Assembly: GCA_016081115.2 (NCBI GenBank)
Contig: CM071931.1
Location: 25,086,317 to 25,150,316, forward strand
DNA from: Rehmannia glutinosa
Lineage: Eukaryota > Streptophyta > Magnoliopsida > Lamiales > Orobanchaceae
DNA: 64,000 nt
Direction: 5' to 3'
Position numbers and translations under genes: made by a program. Of this stretch, positions 1-11,313 are shown piece by piece; position 1 is the first letter of the stretch; each line of letters begins with the position of its first letter. The notes beneath the pieces were generated by a model. It was not told the DNA's origin and made no database searches. It was given only the letters and a program-made list of their open reading frames with translations.

Positions 1-3000
1 CTCGATTTTTATTCAATAATGTATTTGTTTCACGTATCGTCCTTGTATTCTTTTGACTATTTTACCGCCGTCGACGGGTGAATATTAATGATAAATATAT
101 TTCGCATTTAATTTCTTTTCTTTTTATTTGTTACTTGTGATCATAATCATTTATTACTTCTACTTCGCATTAATGATCACTTTCGACCAATCATCATTAT
201 TATTATTTGTGTACTCACTAGTCACCTTAGAATTTTAGGAGACTATTTATTTTAGAGATTTATACCTTATAAAATTAAGAATTCGATTAGATTAAGTGAT
301 CATGAGACTTATAAGTGATCAAGCAAATCACTAGTTATTTTGGAGATTGATATTATTCACCTATTATCATCAATTTTGGGACATAAAAACAAAATATGGA
401 AATGCCACAAATACCCCTTAAGGGACGGCCATGATGGGTATTTTTAGTGTAGAAATATCTCCCAACTCTTGTACACATACACCTTATGTATTCATCTTAT
501 GTATTAATACACCATTAATTCAAGTCTTATACACAATACCTTATACACCAATTCTTTATTATAAACTTACCAAACATGTTGGAGGCTTCCCAACATTCCA
601 TGCCAACATCCTCCTCAATCCCTTCAATTTCATCCTCCCATGCAAGACCACACCTTGACCAAGGTCCTTGTCCCTCATGCAAGCTACACCTTTCAAGCCT
701 TCGAACAAAACAAAATTTGTCTCCCTCCCCCTCTCTCATTGTGAACGGCCAAGGGCCATTTTGATGATAAAAAATTGTTCAAAATATCATTTTTATCAAA
801 CTCATTCATCATTCAAGCATTTTCTCCAACTTCTCTCCAACTTCTCTCTAAAAATCATTCACATCTTCAAATCTTCAAACACCAACTCTTCACATCTTCA
901 AATCTTCAAACATAAGTTCTTCATATCTTCAAACATACCTTCTTCTTCATATCTCCAAACACTTAACCAAAATTTCAAGAACCCTCTTCTACTTACAATA
1001 AATTCGAACACCCCTTCAACAAGTAAGTAAAATTTCTTTTTCAATCCATTTTTGATATCACCTAACTTATCTCTTTCACCTTCTAATTTAAGTTTGATTT
1101 TTGATTTTGAGATATACTTAGAAGACCATTGGAAGATATTGAGAGACTTATCATCTTGAAGAAAATTGTGAAGAAGTTGGACTATAAGGTAAGAAATGGA
1201 ATTTTTGGTACCTTTTCTTCTTCTTCTTTTTATTTTCCAAACTTTGACACTCCATTTTCATTTTTGGAGTTTTAGGGGCTGACTTTGGAGGTTAACATTA
1301 AGGGTGACCAAAATCTTACACTTGGAAGCCATTACTAGTCACACTTTATTCACTACACAAGGTAAGTGTAGTAATTCCAATTTTCTCACTATCTTCTTCT
1401 TCCCCTTAAATTTTAACCACATTCTTCTAACTCCTATATTTTTGATATTCCTTGACTTAGGGGCTGACCTAAGTCACTCCTTCATCGAGAGATTTATTTC
1501 ATTTTTTCCCAACAAACCGAACTTTAAGGTGGGTGGAAAAATCCTTTCAACTTCTAGGTGTTTTAATTCATAAAAATGCATGTAGTATTTTGTCATTGAG
1601 CATTTGAGATATATATTATATATTGCATGCTATTTTCTTGTATCAAGTTGAAAAAATTTCTCAAGTGTTGCTCAAAATGCGATTTACGAAAATTAGGACA
1701 TACATGTACACTTTATTGTCATATTTGATAAATTCTTGTATGAGATGGTTATGTATGTGTATGACTCTTGAAATCTATGTTTTGTATGGCCTATAACCTG
1801 GAAAAGTCAAGCATAATTGATTAAATTTCGATTTTTGGACTTAAAATGCAAAAATGGAAAGTTGGTGGACTTAATTGCAAGAAAATAAAACTTAAGGGAC
1901 CCTCTGTAATTTTTAATTTTTGGGACTGAACTCAGGTTCAAAAATTATGTTTTGACATTTCAATAAAGTTTTAAGAGTTTTTAGATAAATAAAATCAACC
2001 TTTAAAAGCCCAAGGATTAGATTGTAAAATTTTAAAAGTTTAAGGGTTATTTTGCAAATTTCGAAACTGTACCAGACCCAAATTTTAAAATTTGAAATTT
2101 TAACTCTTAAGGGACTGGAAATAACATATTTTAAGTGTATTCCAAAAATCCAAGTGTTTAGAGCTTGGAAAGTAATTTTATAAAACTTGAGGGACCAAAT
2201 TGTAAAAGATTAAACTTGAGGACCCAAATGAAATTTCCAGGACTTATACAGCCCATGTACCTGTAAATACTAATTTACCTATAACATAATTATATTTTGG
2301 ACCCAAGGTTCAAATTTCATAACAATTGGACCCCTAAAAGCCTTAAAGGCAATTATTTCAAAATGGGACAAAAATGAGATTTTCAAAAGTTAAGGGACCT
2401 ATACTTATGACGTTTTAAAACTGTTTTTGTCCCAATATCCCACTAACCTTAGTGACATTTTCCAACTAGAATCACATTAGAAGCCCTTCCGGTTTGTGAG
2501 TTCCGATTATTTTAAACTTAGGCCCGAAATGACAATTTTAACAAACTTGGGGCCAATGTGAGAATTTTATAAAACTCGACCTCAAAACTTTAAAAACCTG
2601 AATATCTGAACAATTTAGAGAATTTAGGAACTGACCTCATAATATTTCAAGGTCGGGACATTTATTTATTTAATTTTTAACCCCAAAAGTATTGGTTTTG
2701 ACAAAACGGGGCTAATTGTAAATTTTATTTTTATAAGGACCTAACTCAAATTATTTTCTTTTAAAGAAACAGCCCTGGACCCTCTGAATTTAATATTTAA
2801 TTAAAATATTTTATTTCCTTAAAAAAAAAAAATCCCTTGACTTATCGGATCGTCTTGACCGATTAATACCCGATCATGGGCGACTCGCCTCGCGATTTCG
2901 AATCTATAACGGGACTTATGTTCCTCCTAATCCTTATGATATCGAAGACTACTTATCCTCCCGATACTTATCTTCATCCCAATAACTCCACCAACGCCAT

Positions 3001-4041
3001 AACCATCTTGTGCAAATTTTTGAGAACTTTTCATGAACTCCCGAATCAATAATACTCGATTGCTGGTTGACTACCCGAACGTGTACTTAATTTCTGCTCG
3101 GTCAACTTGGTGTGTCGAGCTCACAGTCGGAATGGATACGTCGGGATGGAACCGGTAGCTCGGCTGCTATTCCACTCTCCGCCCCATCGCCCTAATCCCC
3201 AACCGAGGGACGGAGTTTGTCCAGGTAAGCGGGTCGTAGTGACTTGAGGTATAATCATGATTATGATGAATCCGAGCCTTGCTAGCTCCAACGTGGATTT
3301 TGTCTTTGCCTACGGAGCGATAAGGTGACCGGTCTTTGACCATCATGAACGGGAGTTACAAGGAAGAACAAAGGAATCGAAAATCCGATCCACACGATTA
3401 GGAGTTGAAAGAACGGGTTGGCGCTACATATCCGCACGCAACCGCTACTTGTCTTGCATAGGATTGGCGTTACAAACCGCACGCAATCCTCTGTCTGCTT
3501 GAACCATAGTGCTTGCGTGACCACGAACTATTTTCTTAAACTATATAAGTATGTTACTTAATATATTTATCACGACGCTTGTGGATGTGTGTGAAATCAT
3601 GCATCATCTTTCACGCATTTTCATACAACTAAATTTCTCGCATTAACTATTTATATCGCCACACTTGCACACGATCACCCCATCCACTGAAATTTCTGTC
3701 TCATTCCCTCCTGTTTTCTAACCTTTAGATGAAGAGTTCGCTCAAGACATCGAACCTACTGCAGATTGAATCCCTATCAGTGATGTGGAGCGACATTTCC
3801 TTTTACTTTTATTTGTTGTTGGACTCCCTCATTTTATTTGTTTGACCGTAAGTTAATTGAGATAATCTTTTGGGTTGTATTCGGATACCGCTGGACTTTA
3901 AGATGTAATTTGTACTCGTGTTTATTTTAATTCCACCGCATTAGACTCTATTTCACTTGGAGTTTGGTATCTTTGGTTTAGGCTGTTGATTTATTTTCGT
4001 TTAAGTGATTGATCGTTGTCGCGTCACATTTGGGCGTGACA
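1..4041 (+). mobile_element. Long LTR of a Tekay-like Ty3/gypsy element, + strand
   Basis: This sequence aligns in reverse complement with the two complete LTRs at 11314-15543 and 19096-23333. The window seems to open only about 8-10 bases into the LTR: the start resembles CCCGATTTTT just inside TGTGAAACCCCG. It ends with GGGCGTGACA at 4041, the usual CA end. It is clearly more diverged from those LTRs than they are from each other. There is no coding sequence; the small ORFs inside have no family resemblance. Whether this is a 3' LTR or a solo LTR cannot be told because the left side is outside the window. The next bases (4042-4046, CTCCG) would be the target duplication. Confidence 0.85.
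853..960 (+). repeat. CTTCAAATCTTCAAACA minisatellite inside the LTR
   Basis: Short imperfect repeats of CACATCTTCAAATCTTCAAAC type run through this part of the LTR. The same block appears reversed (TTTGAAGATGTGAAGAA type) at about 14570-14750 and 22360-22535 in the other LTRs, so it is part of the LTR family and not a local expansion. Confidence 0.7.
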
Positions 4042-4922
4042 CTCCGAATAAAAGTGTCAAGAAAAAGCGAGAAAATGATGCTTCGGTACTAAGCGTGCTT
4101 TGCTTGAAGAATTTTCATCTTCAAGCAATTGCAAGAAATCAAGAGCATTATAAAGAAGGAGAACGAGAAAGATGAATAGAATTTTGGAGGGATTTTTGAT
4201 ATTAGCATACTATTTAGTTTTTTTTTATTTTTGGAATGAATTTTCGAATTTAGTTTGGTTTTTAGTATTCGGTTGAACAATCTTAGTATTTTAGGTTCCA
4301 GTTTTTTGCTTTTTGGTTAATGGCATTACTAAATGATATTTTATATTATTTTTCAATCTTGCAATAATATTATGGCTTCTAAATTTCAGTTTGCATTACT
4401 ATTTTGATTACCATTCATTTGCATTATATATATAGATAAATGGAGTCCGAAACATAATTTATATTGTTAAGGGTTCTATAAGCAAATTAAATTAAAATTT
4501 ATACCTTGGCGATGTCTTTTTATATATTTGGAGGGATTTTTGATCTTAGCATACTATTATCAAGAAGGAGAACGAGAAAGATGACTAGAAAATTTGGAGG
4601 GATTTTTGATCTTAGCATACTATTTAGTTTTTTTTTTTGGCATGAATTTTCGAATTTAGTTTGGTTTCAGTTGAACAATCTTAGTATTTTAGGTTCCAGT
4701 TTTGTGCTTTTTTATTAATGGCATTACTAAATGATAGTTTATATTATTTTTCAATCTTGCAATAATATTATGACTTAAATTTTATAGGAAATATTTATGC
4801 CTTAGCAGATGCATTTTCATATATTGAACCAGCATAATGTAAAATTCACTAAAAAATAAATTAACAAAAATTAAAACGATGATCCACAGACCAACAGGAT
4901 TCCACTACACTCACGGTGTAGG
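4042..4922. repeat. Intergenic block with a local tandem duplication
   Basis: No gene is seen. 4153-4378 and 4562-4776 are near copies: both start AAGAAGGAGAACGAGAAAGATGA, contain TTTGGAGGGATTTTTGAT and end at TTGCAATAATATTATG. A third short piece at about 4527-4558 repeats only the TTGGAGGGATTTTTGATCTT part, so there was more than one duplication step. The small ORFs in these copies are by-products of AT-rich sequence. Confidence 0.75.
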
Positions 4923-5450
4923 TAGGGCTGCAAATGAACCAAGCCGCTCGTGAGCTATTCGGAGCTCGATTCGATAAAAGCTCGTTCGAGTTCGTTTAAT
5001 GAGGCTCGTTAAAATAAACGAACCAAACTCAAACTTACAGATATTCGGTTCGTTAGCTCGTGAACTAGCTTGTTAGTAAGCTCGTGAATAGGCTCGATAG
5101 TAAGCTCGTATAATTAAACTAATAAATTGATATTAATTTTAATTTTTCATATTTTTACTTAAGATAATATAAAAATATTTCAATAAAATTATTTTTTTGA
5201 ATAAAATTATAAGTTTTAATAAATATATTATGAATTTTAGATTTAAATATTTTTATTTTTTGTAATAAATTGAAGAATATTTTAATTTTTAATTAATATT
5301 TACTAAGCTCGTTTAGGCTCGATAAGGCTCGAAAAAGTTCGTGAGCCATCAACATGTTCGATAAATTCCGGCTCGAGTTCGACTCGATAATAAACAAGCC
5401 AAACTCAAACACTCAAAAGCTCGGCTCGGTTCGGTTCGTTTGCAGCCCTA
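4923..5450. mobile_element. hAT-type MITE with perfect 8-bp TSD
   Basis: The element starts TAGGGCTGCAAATGAACC and ends GGTTCGTTTGCAGCCCTA, which are terminal inverted repeats with one mismatch. It is flanked by the direct repeat GGTGTAGG at 4915-4922 and 5451-5458. An 8-bp duplication and a TAGGG terminus fit the hAT superfamily. The 528-bp body is AT-rich in the centre, with GCTCG/GAGCTCG-rich subterminal repeats, and has no transposase, so it is non-autonomous. A degenerate relative may lie at 44925-45200. Confidence 0.9.
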
Positions 5451-5458
5451 GGTGTAGG

Positions 5459-7860
5459 GTCAAGTGGCCTTTTGTGCAGAGGATCATCGTATGAAATATA
5501 GCATTGCATATAAATGAGCAATGTAACAACATGATAAAGACATTCATAGATACAACATAGGACAATCATGAACAGTTAAAGGGATAAGTAAAAAAATAAA
5601 TGAATACATAAGGACAAATATTGATAGGATATTTGTGGAAAAATTTTGCATCATAATGAACAAACATTTATCAAACAGATCAGTGCATATAAATGAGATA
5701 GGTAAGAAGATCAAAAATATATTCATAAGCAGCCTCATTGCATTTGTAATCAGTTAAAATCTCTAAAAAATGACATATCATGCGTTTTTTAATATAAACC
5801 AATTCAAAATTCTAATATAAATTTTTTAAGAAAATATACGCATTAAATTCCTATATACAAGAAATGAAATTTCAAACTTACCATTAACAGATTATTTGGA
5901 CAATCTATCACGATTTTGATATTCCAAATCAATATAAAATTGGTAATGAAATATTTTCTTTTTCTTTTAACAAGTTTCCATATATCAAGATTTCATATAA
6001 ATGACATAGGTAACACCTTCATTTTTCAGCTCAATTGTTTTCAAAACCAACCACAAACTAAATCAGTCAATAAGTACACAATAAGCACCAATAAATTAAA
6101 GACTGAGGTGGACGATGAGGCAGCTTAAAGGCTATAACATATTGGGCAACAAACGCAGGAGGGATGAACACATTCCCCACGGTACAATGATTTAACAATG
6201 TTTTCACCAATTTTACATACCTGTGTAGGATGATTTTCGAAATTTAACATTTTAGTCTTTGTTAATGTTAGCAGACCTGAAAACAGAACAAAATGATCAG
6301 TCCTTAACATGTGATGAAATGAATTCTATGGATATGCTAACCTCTTCTGAACAGCTAAAACTTAATAAAAAAAATTGAAGTTGGATCATACGAAGGACAA
6401 AGTAATATACAAAATATATACACCAATTATAACAGACATGGTCTCAATCTTAAATTATTTACTTGGATTAATATTTTTCAAAACAGGAAATACAAAAAGG
6501 TTATAAGATCAATTTTCTGACTTTCAGTAAAGAAGTTAACAAATATGCGATTTTTTAGAATCAAATATTTTTTAACTAAAATATTTCACCATAATAAAAA
6601 ACAAAAATTATCTCAGAATACGATTGTTTTTCCACTCTAATAAAATTAACAGTTCCAAGAAATTAATTTTCGATATGAAATTGGAAATTTTGAAATAATA
6701 TATAAAAAATATATACTGGGATTAGGCTATGAACTTATCTTTTTTCACGTTTTCTTCCTTATACATCTCCAAGTCTTCCGTAAATGAAAAATATAAAAAT
6801 ATATATATATATATATAAATCGCTACTTATCTTTTTCCGTAAATGTTTGAGAGCTGCACCAACAATGATTAAAAACTGAAAAATCGAACCCAAGTAATAG
6901 ACCTGGGAATTGAAAAATACAGATATTCCCAAAAAAAATAGAAATGGCAGTAAAAAAGTAAAATAGTAGATCTGGATATTTTGAACCACATATCTAAAAA
7001 GCCTATACCAAAAAAAAATCCGAAGTCCATGAACCGCTAATCGGTTCGGATTTTTTTTTAAAAAAAATATGTGAATTTTTCTTGTGAATCGACATAACAA
7101 GGCGATGATATCTGAGATTTTTTAACATATGGTAAAAGGAAAAATAGTAGATCTGGATATTTTTCAACACAAAATAAAAAAAAAATACAAAAACATTTCT
7201 AACACCGACAGTAGGTGTTCGTTTTTAGATTTCTACCAGATTAATGTAGTTTTTGAAAAAAAAAATGATTTTCGACACTATTTTCTTCTCCATCACCATA
7301 AAGCGGTGACGGAGACCAGAAAATGTCGACGATCTACATTTTTTTTGGTTAAAAAAAGATTTTAGGATAAAAAAACGAACAAACCTTCCGGAAAAAAAAA
7401 TCTGAAAAAATATCTGTTATTCGACACGGTTTTCTTCTCCATCACCATAAACTGGTGATGGAGACCAGAAAATGTCGACGATCTACAATAAACAGAACAA
7501 AAATAAAAAAAATATAGGAATCCTTTCGATTCGACAAACCCTAGATTTTGACAAGTTATCGCATTTTCAGAACCGAACAAACATAGACACATACATCCTC
7601 AGAAATGGCGAAAATGACAGAGGTTTTTTAAAATCTGAAGAAACGAGAAATAGACACAGAATCATTTTTGTTTGAGGAAGACAAAGTGATATTCGGAGAA
7701 GAGAGATTGAGAGTGAAAGGGTTTTTGGGAGAAAGCAACGATAGAGAGAGAGAGAGAGAGAGGGGTAGGGGAAATGGCTTGAGGCTTCTAGAGGAAGCCA
7801 GAAATGGGGGTGGTGTGAAATGGGTATCTGTTGCCCTAATTCTAATCCTGTCCGTCCATT
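5459..7860. other. AT-rich intergenic region, no supported gene
   Basis: I see no convincing gene here. It holds an AT microsatellite (about 6795-6820), a GA microsatellite (7743-7762) and a 68-bp direct duplication (next entry). On the - strand 6260-6125 there is a short exon-like stretch (NVFIPPAFVAQY) next to CAG|GTATGT, with a faint look of a B3-domain start. It is too short to call. Confidence 0.5.
7271..7487. repeat. 68-bp direct duplication carrying a small hairpin
   Basis: 7271-7338 and 7420-7487 both read TTCGACAC, then CTTCTCCATCACCATAAA, then GAGACCAGAAAATGTCGACGATCTACA. In the right copy CCATCACC and GGTGATGG form a perfect 8-bp stem; the left copy has compatible GCGGTGACGG. About 80 bp separates the copies. 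Confidence 0.75.
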
Positions 7861-7866
7861 ACGAAG

Positions 7867-7920
7867 ACGTGTCTCAATCGTGTTTAATCAAGGCATTGAT
7901 TATACACGATTGAGACACGT
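7867..7920. repeat. Strong hairpin, left member of a tandem pair
   Basis: Arms ACGTGTCTCAATCGTGT (7867-7883) and its exact reverse complement (7904-7920) enclose a centre that also pairs (AATCAA/TTGATT around GGCA). The whole is a stem of about 25 bp with one mismatch and a 4-nt loop. The outer arm holds an ACGTGT/ACACGT core, which resembles a G-box-like site. Confidence 0.8.
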
Positions 7921-7992
7921 GTTCTCTGCCTTTTTTTTTAATATTTTTTTGCTGAAAAATAACGTAATTGTGATCATGTACGTCGATTATGG

Positions 7993-8048
7993 ACACGTGT
8001 CTCAATCGTGTTTAATCAAGGCATGCATCACACGATTGAGACACATGT
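7993..8048. repeat. Strong hairpin, right member of a tandem pair
   Basis: ACACGTGTCTCAATCGTGT (7993-8011) pairs with 8030-8048 with a single G.T-type difference. The loop repeats TTAATCAAGGCAT of the left hairpin, so the two hairpins are copies of one unit about 127 bp apart. Confidence 0.8.
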
Positions 8049-8576
8049 TCTCTTGCATTAGTTTTTATTTTTATTTATTTTTGGTGAAAAATTCGGGCCC
8101 TTATAGAAAGAGGTAATGGGTTATATTTGGGCTTTGATTTTGTGTGTAATGGGCTTGAATAATGGATCTCAAATGGGTTATTTAACAAATTTATTATAAT
8201 TGGGCTACATAAAGCCAAGGTATTTAGTATAATTATAATAATTATATTTATAATTATCATAATATGTATTTAAGTCTATAAATAAATAAAAAATATCTAT
8301 GTTATAAATTAGAATTTATTTAAATTGCAAAATTAAAATAAATAATTAGTTTGAAAATAAATTTAAATAGAAATCATTAAAATACGAGTTTATTATTTTT
8401 AATTTTAAAGAATTTCTATTATAAAATACTTTAAATTTAAATATACTTTTTGTATTTTTCAGAAATTCGAATTTGAATACAATAAATTTATTTTGAAAAC
8501 TTTAATTCTATAAATTCGATGTAGTCACAATATTATTTTCTATAAATATTAAAATGATATTTATTTTGTCACGCCC
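8049..8576. other. AT-rich intergenic sequence
   Basis: No gene or repeat is recognised. The last five bases (8572-8576, TATTT) are the left target-site duplication of the LTR array that follows. Confidence 0.5.
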
Positions 8577-9560
8577 CAAACGGGACGCGACGAACGATTC
8601 ACAACTTAAATACAAATGGACTAACATTCCGCACAATACCAATGAGAACCCAATAAGACAGAGTCTAAATAAAGAAATGGAAAGAAATAACAGATACAAG
8701 TTATCACTTAAAGTCTACATTCCAACATCCAAATTACAACCCGAAATTCAACAAGGTAGTAACTTAAAGTCAAGGGATCATACGCCCCTCAATTACAAAC
8801 CCGAATTTATTAGGATACAAAAGTCCAACAAAAACATAATAAGAAAAGAGTCCGATCAACAACAAGATACAAGAATCCAACAGCGTAGTACAAGGTCTCA
8901 ATCCGAGGTGCGGTTCAAAGATCCCCAGCGAAATCCTCATCTAAGGTTAGAAAAAGTGGGATGAGACAAAAATCTCAGTGGATGGGGTGATCGTAATGCG
9001 AGTGTGGCGTAATAGTTAATGTGAGAAAACAGATTATACGAAAAACGCATGAGTATGATGCATGGTTTCACACGATTCAAGCGTCATGATAAATTAATTA
9101 AGTAATAATTATATAGTTTAAGAAAAGCGATTCATGGTCACACAGGCACTATGTGATACTGATCGAAACAGGTAGGATTGCGTGCGGAAGTGTAACGCCA
9201 ATCCTATGCAAGGCAATTAATGGTTGCGTACGGACTTGTAGCGCCAACCAATGCAAAAAGGTAGCGGTTGCGCACGGGAATGTAACGCCAACCAAAACGG
9301 GACGATAACTCCGAGAATCGTGTGGATCGACAAAGCGATTCCTTTCGTTCTACCTTGTAACTCCCGGTCAAGATGGTCCAAGACCAAAGACCTTATCGCT
9401 CCGTAGGCAAAGACAAAATCCGAGAGAGCCGGGCGAGGCTCGGATCTGTCATAATCATGATTATACCTCGATTACGACCCGCTTCCCTTGACAAACTCCG
9501 TCCCTCGATTTGCGGGATTAGGACGATGGGGCGGAAGAGTGGAATAGCGGCCGATTTGCC
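8577..9560 (-). mobile_element. 3' LTR fragment of the tandem Tekay-like array
   Basis: The sequence begins TGTCACGCCCC and aligns with the first kilobase of the two complete LTRs (11314 and 19096 onward), so on the - strand it is the terminal part of a 3' LTR. Similarity stops at about 9560, where the LTR is joined to internal-region sequence, so roughly 3.2 kb of LTR is deleted. The 136-codon + strand frame at 8554-8964 lies in the LTR tail and is not preserved in the sister LTRs, so I do not call it a gene. Confidence 0.85.
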
Positions 9561-10294
9561 GGCCCTTGATTATTCCGGATAAATGTGCACATCTCATATA
9601 CTTTATATAGAATACTATTATCCGTCTCCTCCGAAATTAATCAATACTTAATACTCAATAACTATGTCGAAATCAATCAAATTCATATATCCTGTGAGTG
9701 CCTAGATCACCATAATATTCCGAATACTCACAGATAATCATTATCCCAAATTTAATTCACAAATGAGATATCATAACTTAAAAATATATATAGTGACAAT
9801 ATCCGATTGAGACCCTATAATCGTCATATCCTTTACGTATCTTATCCACGATACCAAACAACAAGTCAAATTTGCTTATTTAAGCTCGTAGAAGTATTTA
9901 GAACGAATAATACAATGGCATATCATCGGTAAATCCCACTTAGTGATTCCCACACAATCATTCTCTAAACTAATATCATTAGGCATCTAACTTCTATAAT
10001 ATATCATATGACCCAATTATATCTTTTGTCAAGTGATAACCTTATATCCTTCAAGTCTCATCATAATGGGGCATTATAGCCTTCAAGTCAAGAAATTCCT
10101 AAATCACCTACATCCAAAATGAGGCATATCCATTAATGTAAAATTGGAATACACCCATGAAGTCCAACACTAGTAATACCGAGTCAAAGATACATCTGAA
10201 CCAAAATACAACTGAATCTAATACAACAGGAAGCAAGGTACATCATGGTGGAAAAGTGTCTACAATAACGAAGCACAACCGACAATCAAGCTAG

Positions 10295-10720
10295 CTAATC
10301 AGTGAGATCGCCATCATCGTCACTAACTGCTACGTCCATAACCGGGGCATGGTCAGGCTGAGGTGGCGCCTCGACCTCGGGCCAATCGACGAAATCTAAC
10401 CACTGCTCAAATCCCTGTGCATCATCAAGCGGAGTAGCCTTAGGTGCCTCATGCTCTCCGACCTCGACTGGATCCTCCTCAGGATCCTTCTCAGGGTCCT
10501 CCTCAGCGTCGGGTACGGGCCCCACCTCGGGTGGTGACAATGGTTGTGCATTAGCTGCCAGAGCAGCCTCTAAAGCAGCGTCTCTCTGAGCTAGGGCCTG
10601 TGTAAGGTCCTCTATCACTGTCATCTGCTTTATGAGGGTCTCCTCCAAGCGCTCAATGGTATCGCGAGATATGCGGGAGTCAATCTCCCACTTCTGGCGG
10701 CTGTCACTTGCTCTCTTCAT
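10295..10720 (-). CDS. Leader ORF part B: acidic tail protein
   Basis: This 141-codon ORF starts MKRASDSRQKWEID six codons after, and in frame with, the first base after the part A stop. The first half is again coiled-coil-like (TIERLEETLIKQMTVIEDL). The second half is very acidic and proline-rich (AEEDPEKDPEEDPVE) and ends VSDDDGDLTD. The sister copy at 18100-18520 is broken by many small indels. No known domain is evident. It could be a Gag-like or accessory product of this LTR family, comparable in position to the extra ORFs upstream of gag in some large plant gypsy elements. Confidence 0.5.
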   Translation of the reverse strand: MKRASDSRQKWEIDSRISRDTIERLEETLIKQMTVIEDLTQALAQRDAALEAALAANAQPLSPPEVGPVPDAEEDPEKDPEEDPVEVGEHEAPKATPLDDAQGFEQWLDFVDWPEVEAPPQPDHAPVMDVAVSDDDGDLTD

Positions 10721-10726
10721 TTTCTC

Positions 10727-11011
10727 TCACACATTATCCAGGCGTTCTTGGATAATTTGTATCTGATCCTCCCGCGCCCGTATGGTGTTGTCGCGGTCCT
10801 TAATGATAATGGTCAACTCGCTCTTTTCATCTTGGCTCCTTGCCAAGCGCTGTGTCAAGTCCCTGTTACGCTGGCGCTCCTCGGATAGCTCTGAGGTTGC
10901 TCGAATACTCTCCCGGTACCAGTGAATCGTGAGTGCCCGGTAGTACTCCCGCTCGGCACGGGTCGAATAAACGTCCCACCAAGTAGGTGGCGCTGGCTCC
11001 ATCCTAACCAA
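10727..11011 (-). CDS. Leader ORF part A: coiled-coil protein upstream of gag position
   Basis: This 94-codon ORF begins MVRMEPAPPTWWDVYSTRAE about 280 bp after the primer site. It is rich in charged residues with heptad-like spacing (SELSEERQRNRDLTQRLARS, then KDRDNTIRAREDQIQIIQE), so a coiled coil is likely. It ends at TGA (10727-10729). The next codons are in the same frame and lead into part B, so the two may once have been one protein of about 240 residues. I recognise no gag, protease or RT motif. The sister copy (18500-18880) is frameshifted in several places but has the same stop. It is probably an accessory ORF of the element; function unknown. Confidence 0.55.
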   Translation of the reverse strand: MVRMEPAPPTWWDVYSTRAEREYYRALTIHWYRESIRATSELSEERQRNRDLTQRLARSQDEKSELTIIIKDRDNTIRAREDQIQIIQERLDNV

Positions 11012-11291
11012 ACAAAACTAAGGCGGATCAGTCAAAGGCAAAGGAAAGACACGGAGGGGAAAAAGGAAAGAATGAACAAAGAAAGTCAGTCAAGAATCAA
11101 CTAAGTCAAGACAAGTATGACTATGGTATCTCCAAATATGCGCTCTAACTTTGTTTCAATCTCAATAATATGGTTCTACGCCAAATTGAAATCGATTTCA
11201 CACTTAATTAGTCAAGTCACGGTAATACCAAAAACACAGCATCGAGGGTCCTATCCCCGGGTCGGCTCGGTGTAAGTTTCCATCTTACTAG

Positions 11292-11306
11292 CCGAGCTCG
11301 ATACCA
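11292..11306 (-). other. Primer binding site, tRNA-iMet type
   Basis: On the - strand this reads TGGTATCGAGCTCGG, seven bases after the LTR end. It matches the common plant PBS TGGTATCAGAGC with small differences. The twin site is at 19088-19074. Confidence 0.8.
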
Positions 11307-11313
11307 CTTTCTT

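Larger units (their letters stand above)
9563..11313 (-). mobile_element. 5' internal leader of the retroelement, second copy (truncated)
   Basis: This is nearly the same sequence as 17355-19095. Read on the - strand it starts at the LTR edge, has the primer binding site at 11306-11292, then the acidic coiled-coil ORFs, then about 730 bp of non-coding sequence. It stops abruptly at 9563, where it meets LTR sequence. All gag-pol sequence downstream is missing in this copy. Confidence 0.85.

Noticed and set aside
668..1030. 120-codon + strand frame in the LTR
   Set aside because: Low-complexity Ser/Phe/Lys sequence produced by the CTTCAAATCTTCAAAC repeats; not kept in the sister LTRs.
6125..6310. 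Short - strand frame with a B3-like IPPAFVAQY segment and a possible splice donor
   Set aside because: Only about 40 residues fit and no neighbouring exon was found; too weak for a gene call.
6759..7100. 113-codon - strand frame
   Set aside because: Composition is Phe/Tyr/Ile/Leu from AT-rich and TATA-repeat DNA, with no domain or homolog that I recognise.
7867..8048. Possible CRISPR-like repeat pair
   Set aside because: Only two units, each a full palindrome, in plant nuclear DNA; no array or cas genes.
8554..8964. 136-codon + strand frame
   Set aside because: Lies in the LTR terminal region on the antisense strand; the equivalents at 11314 and 19095 are broken at different places.
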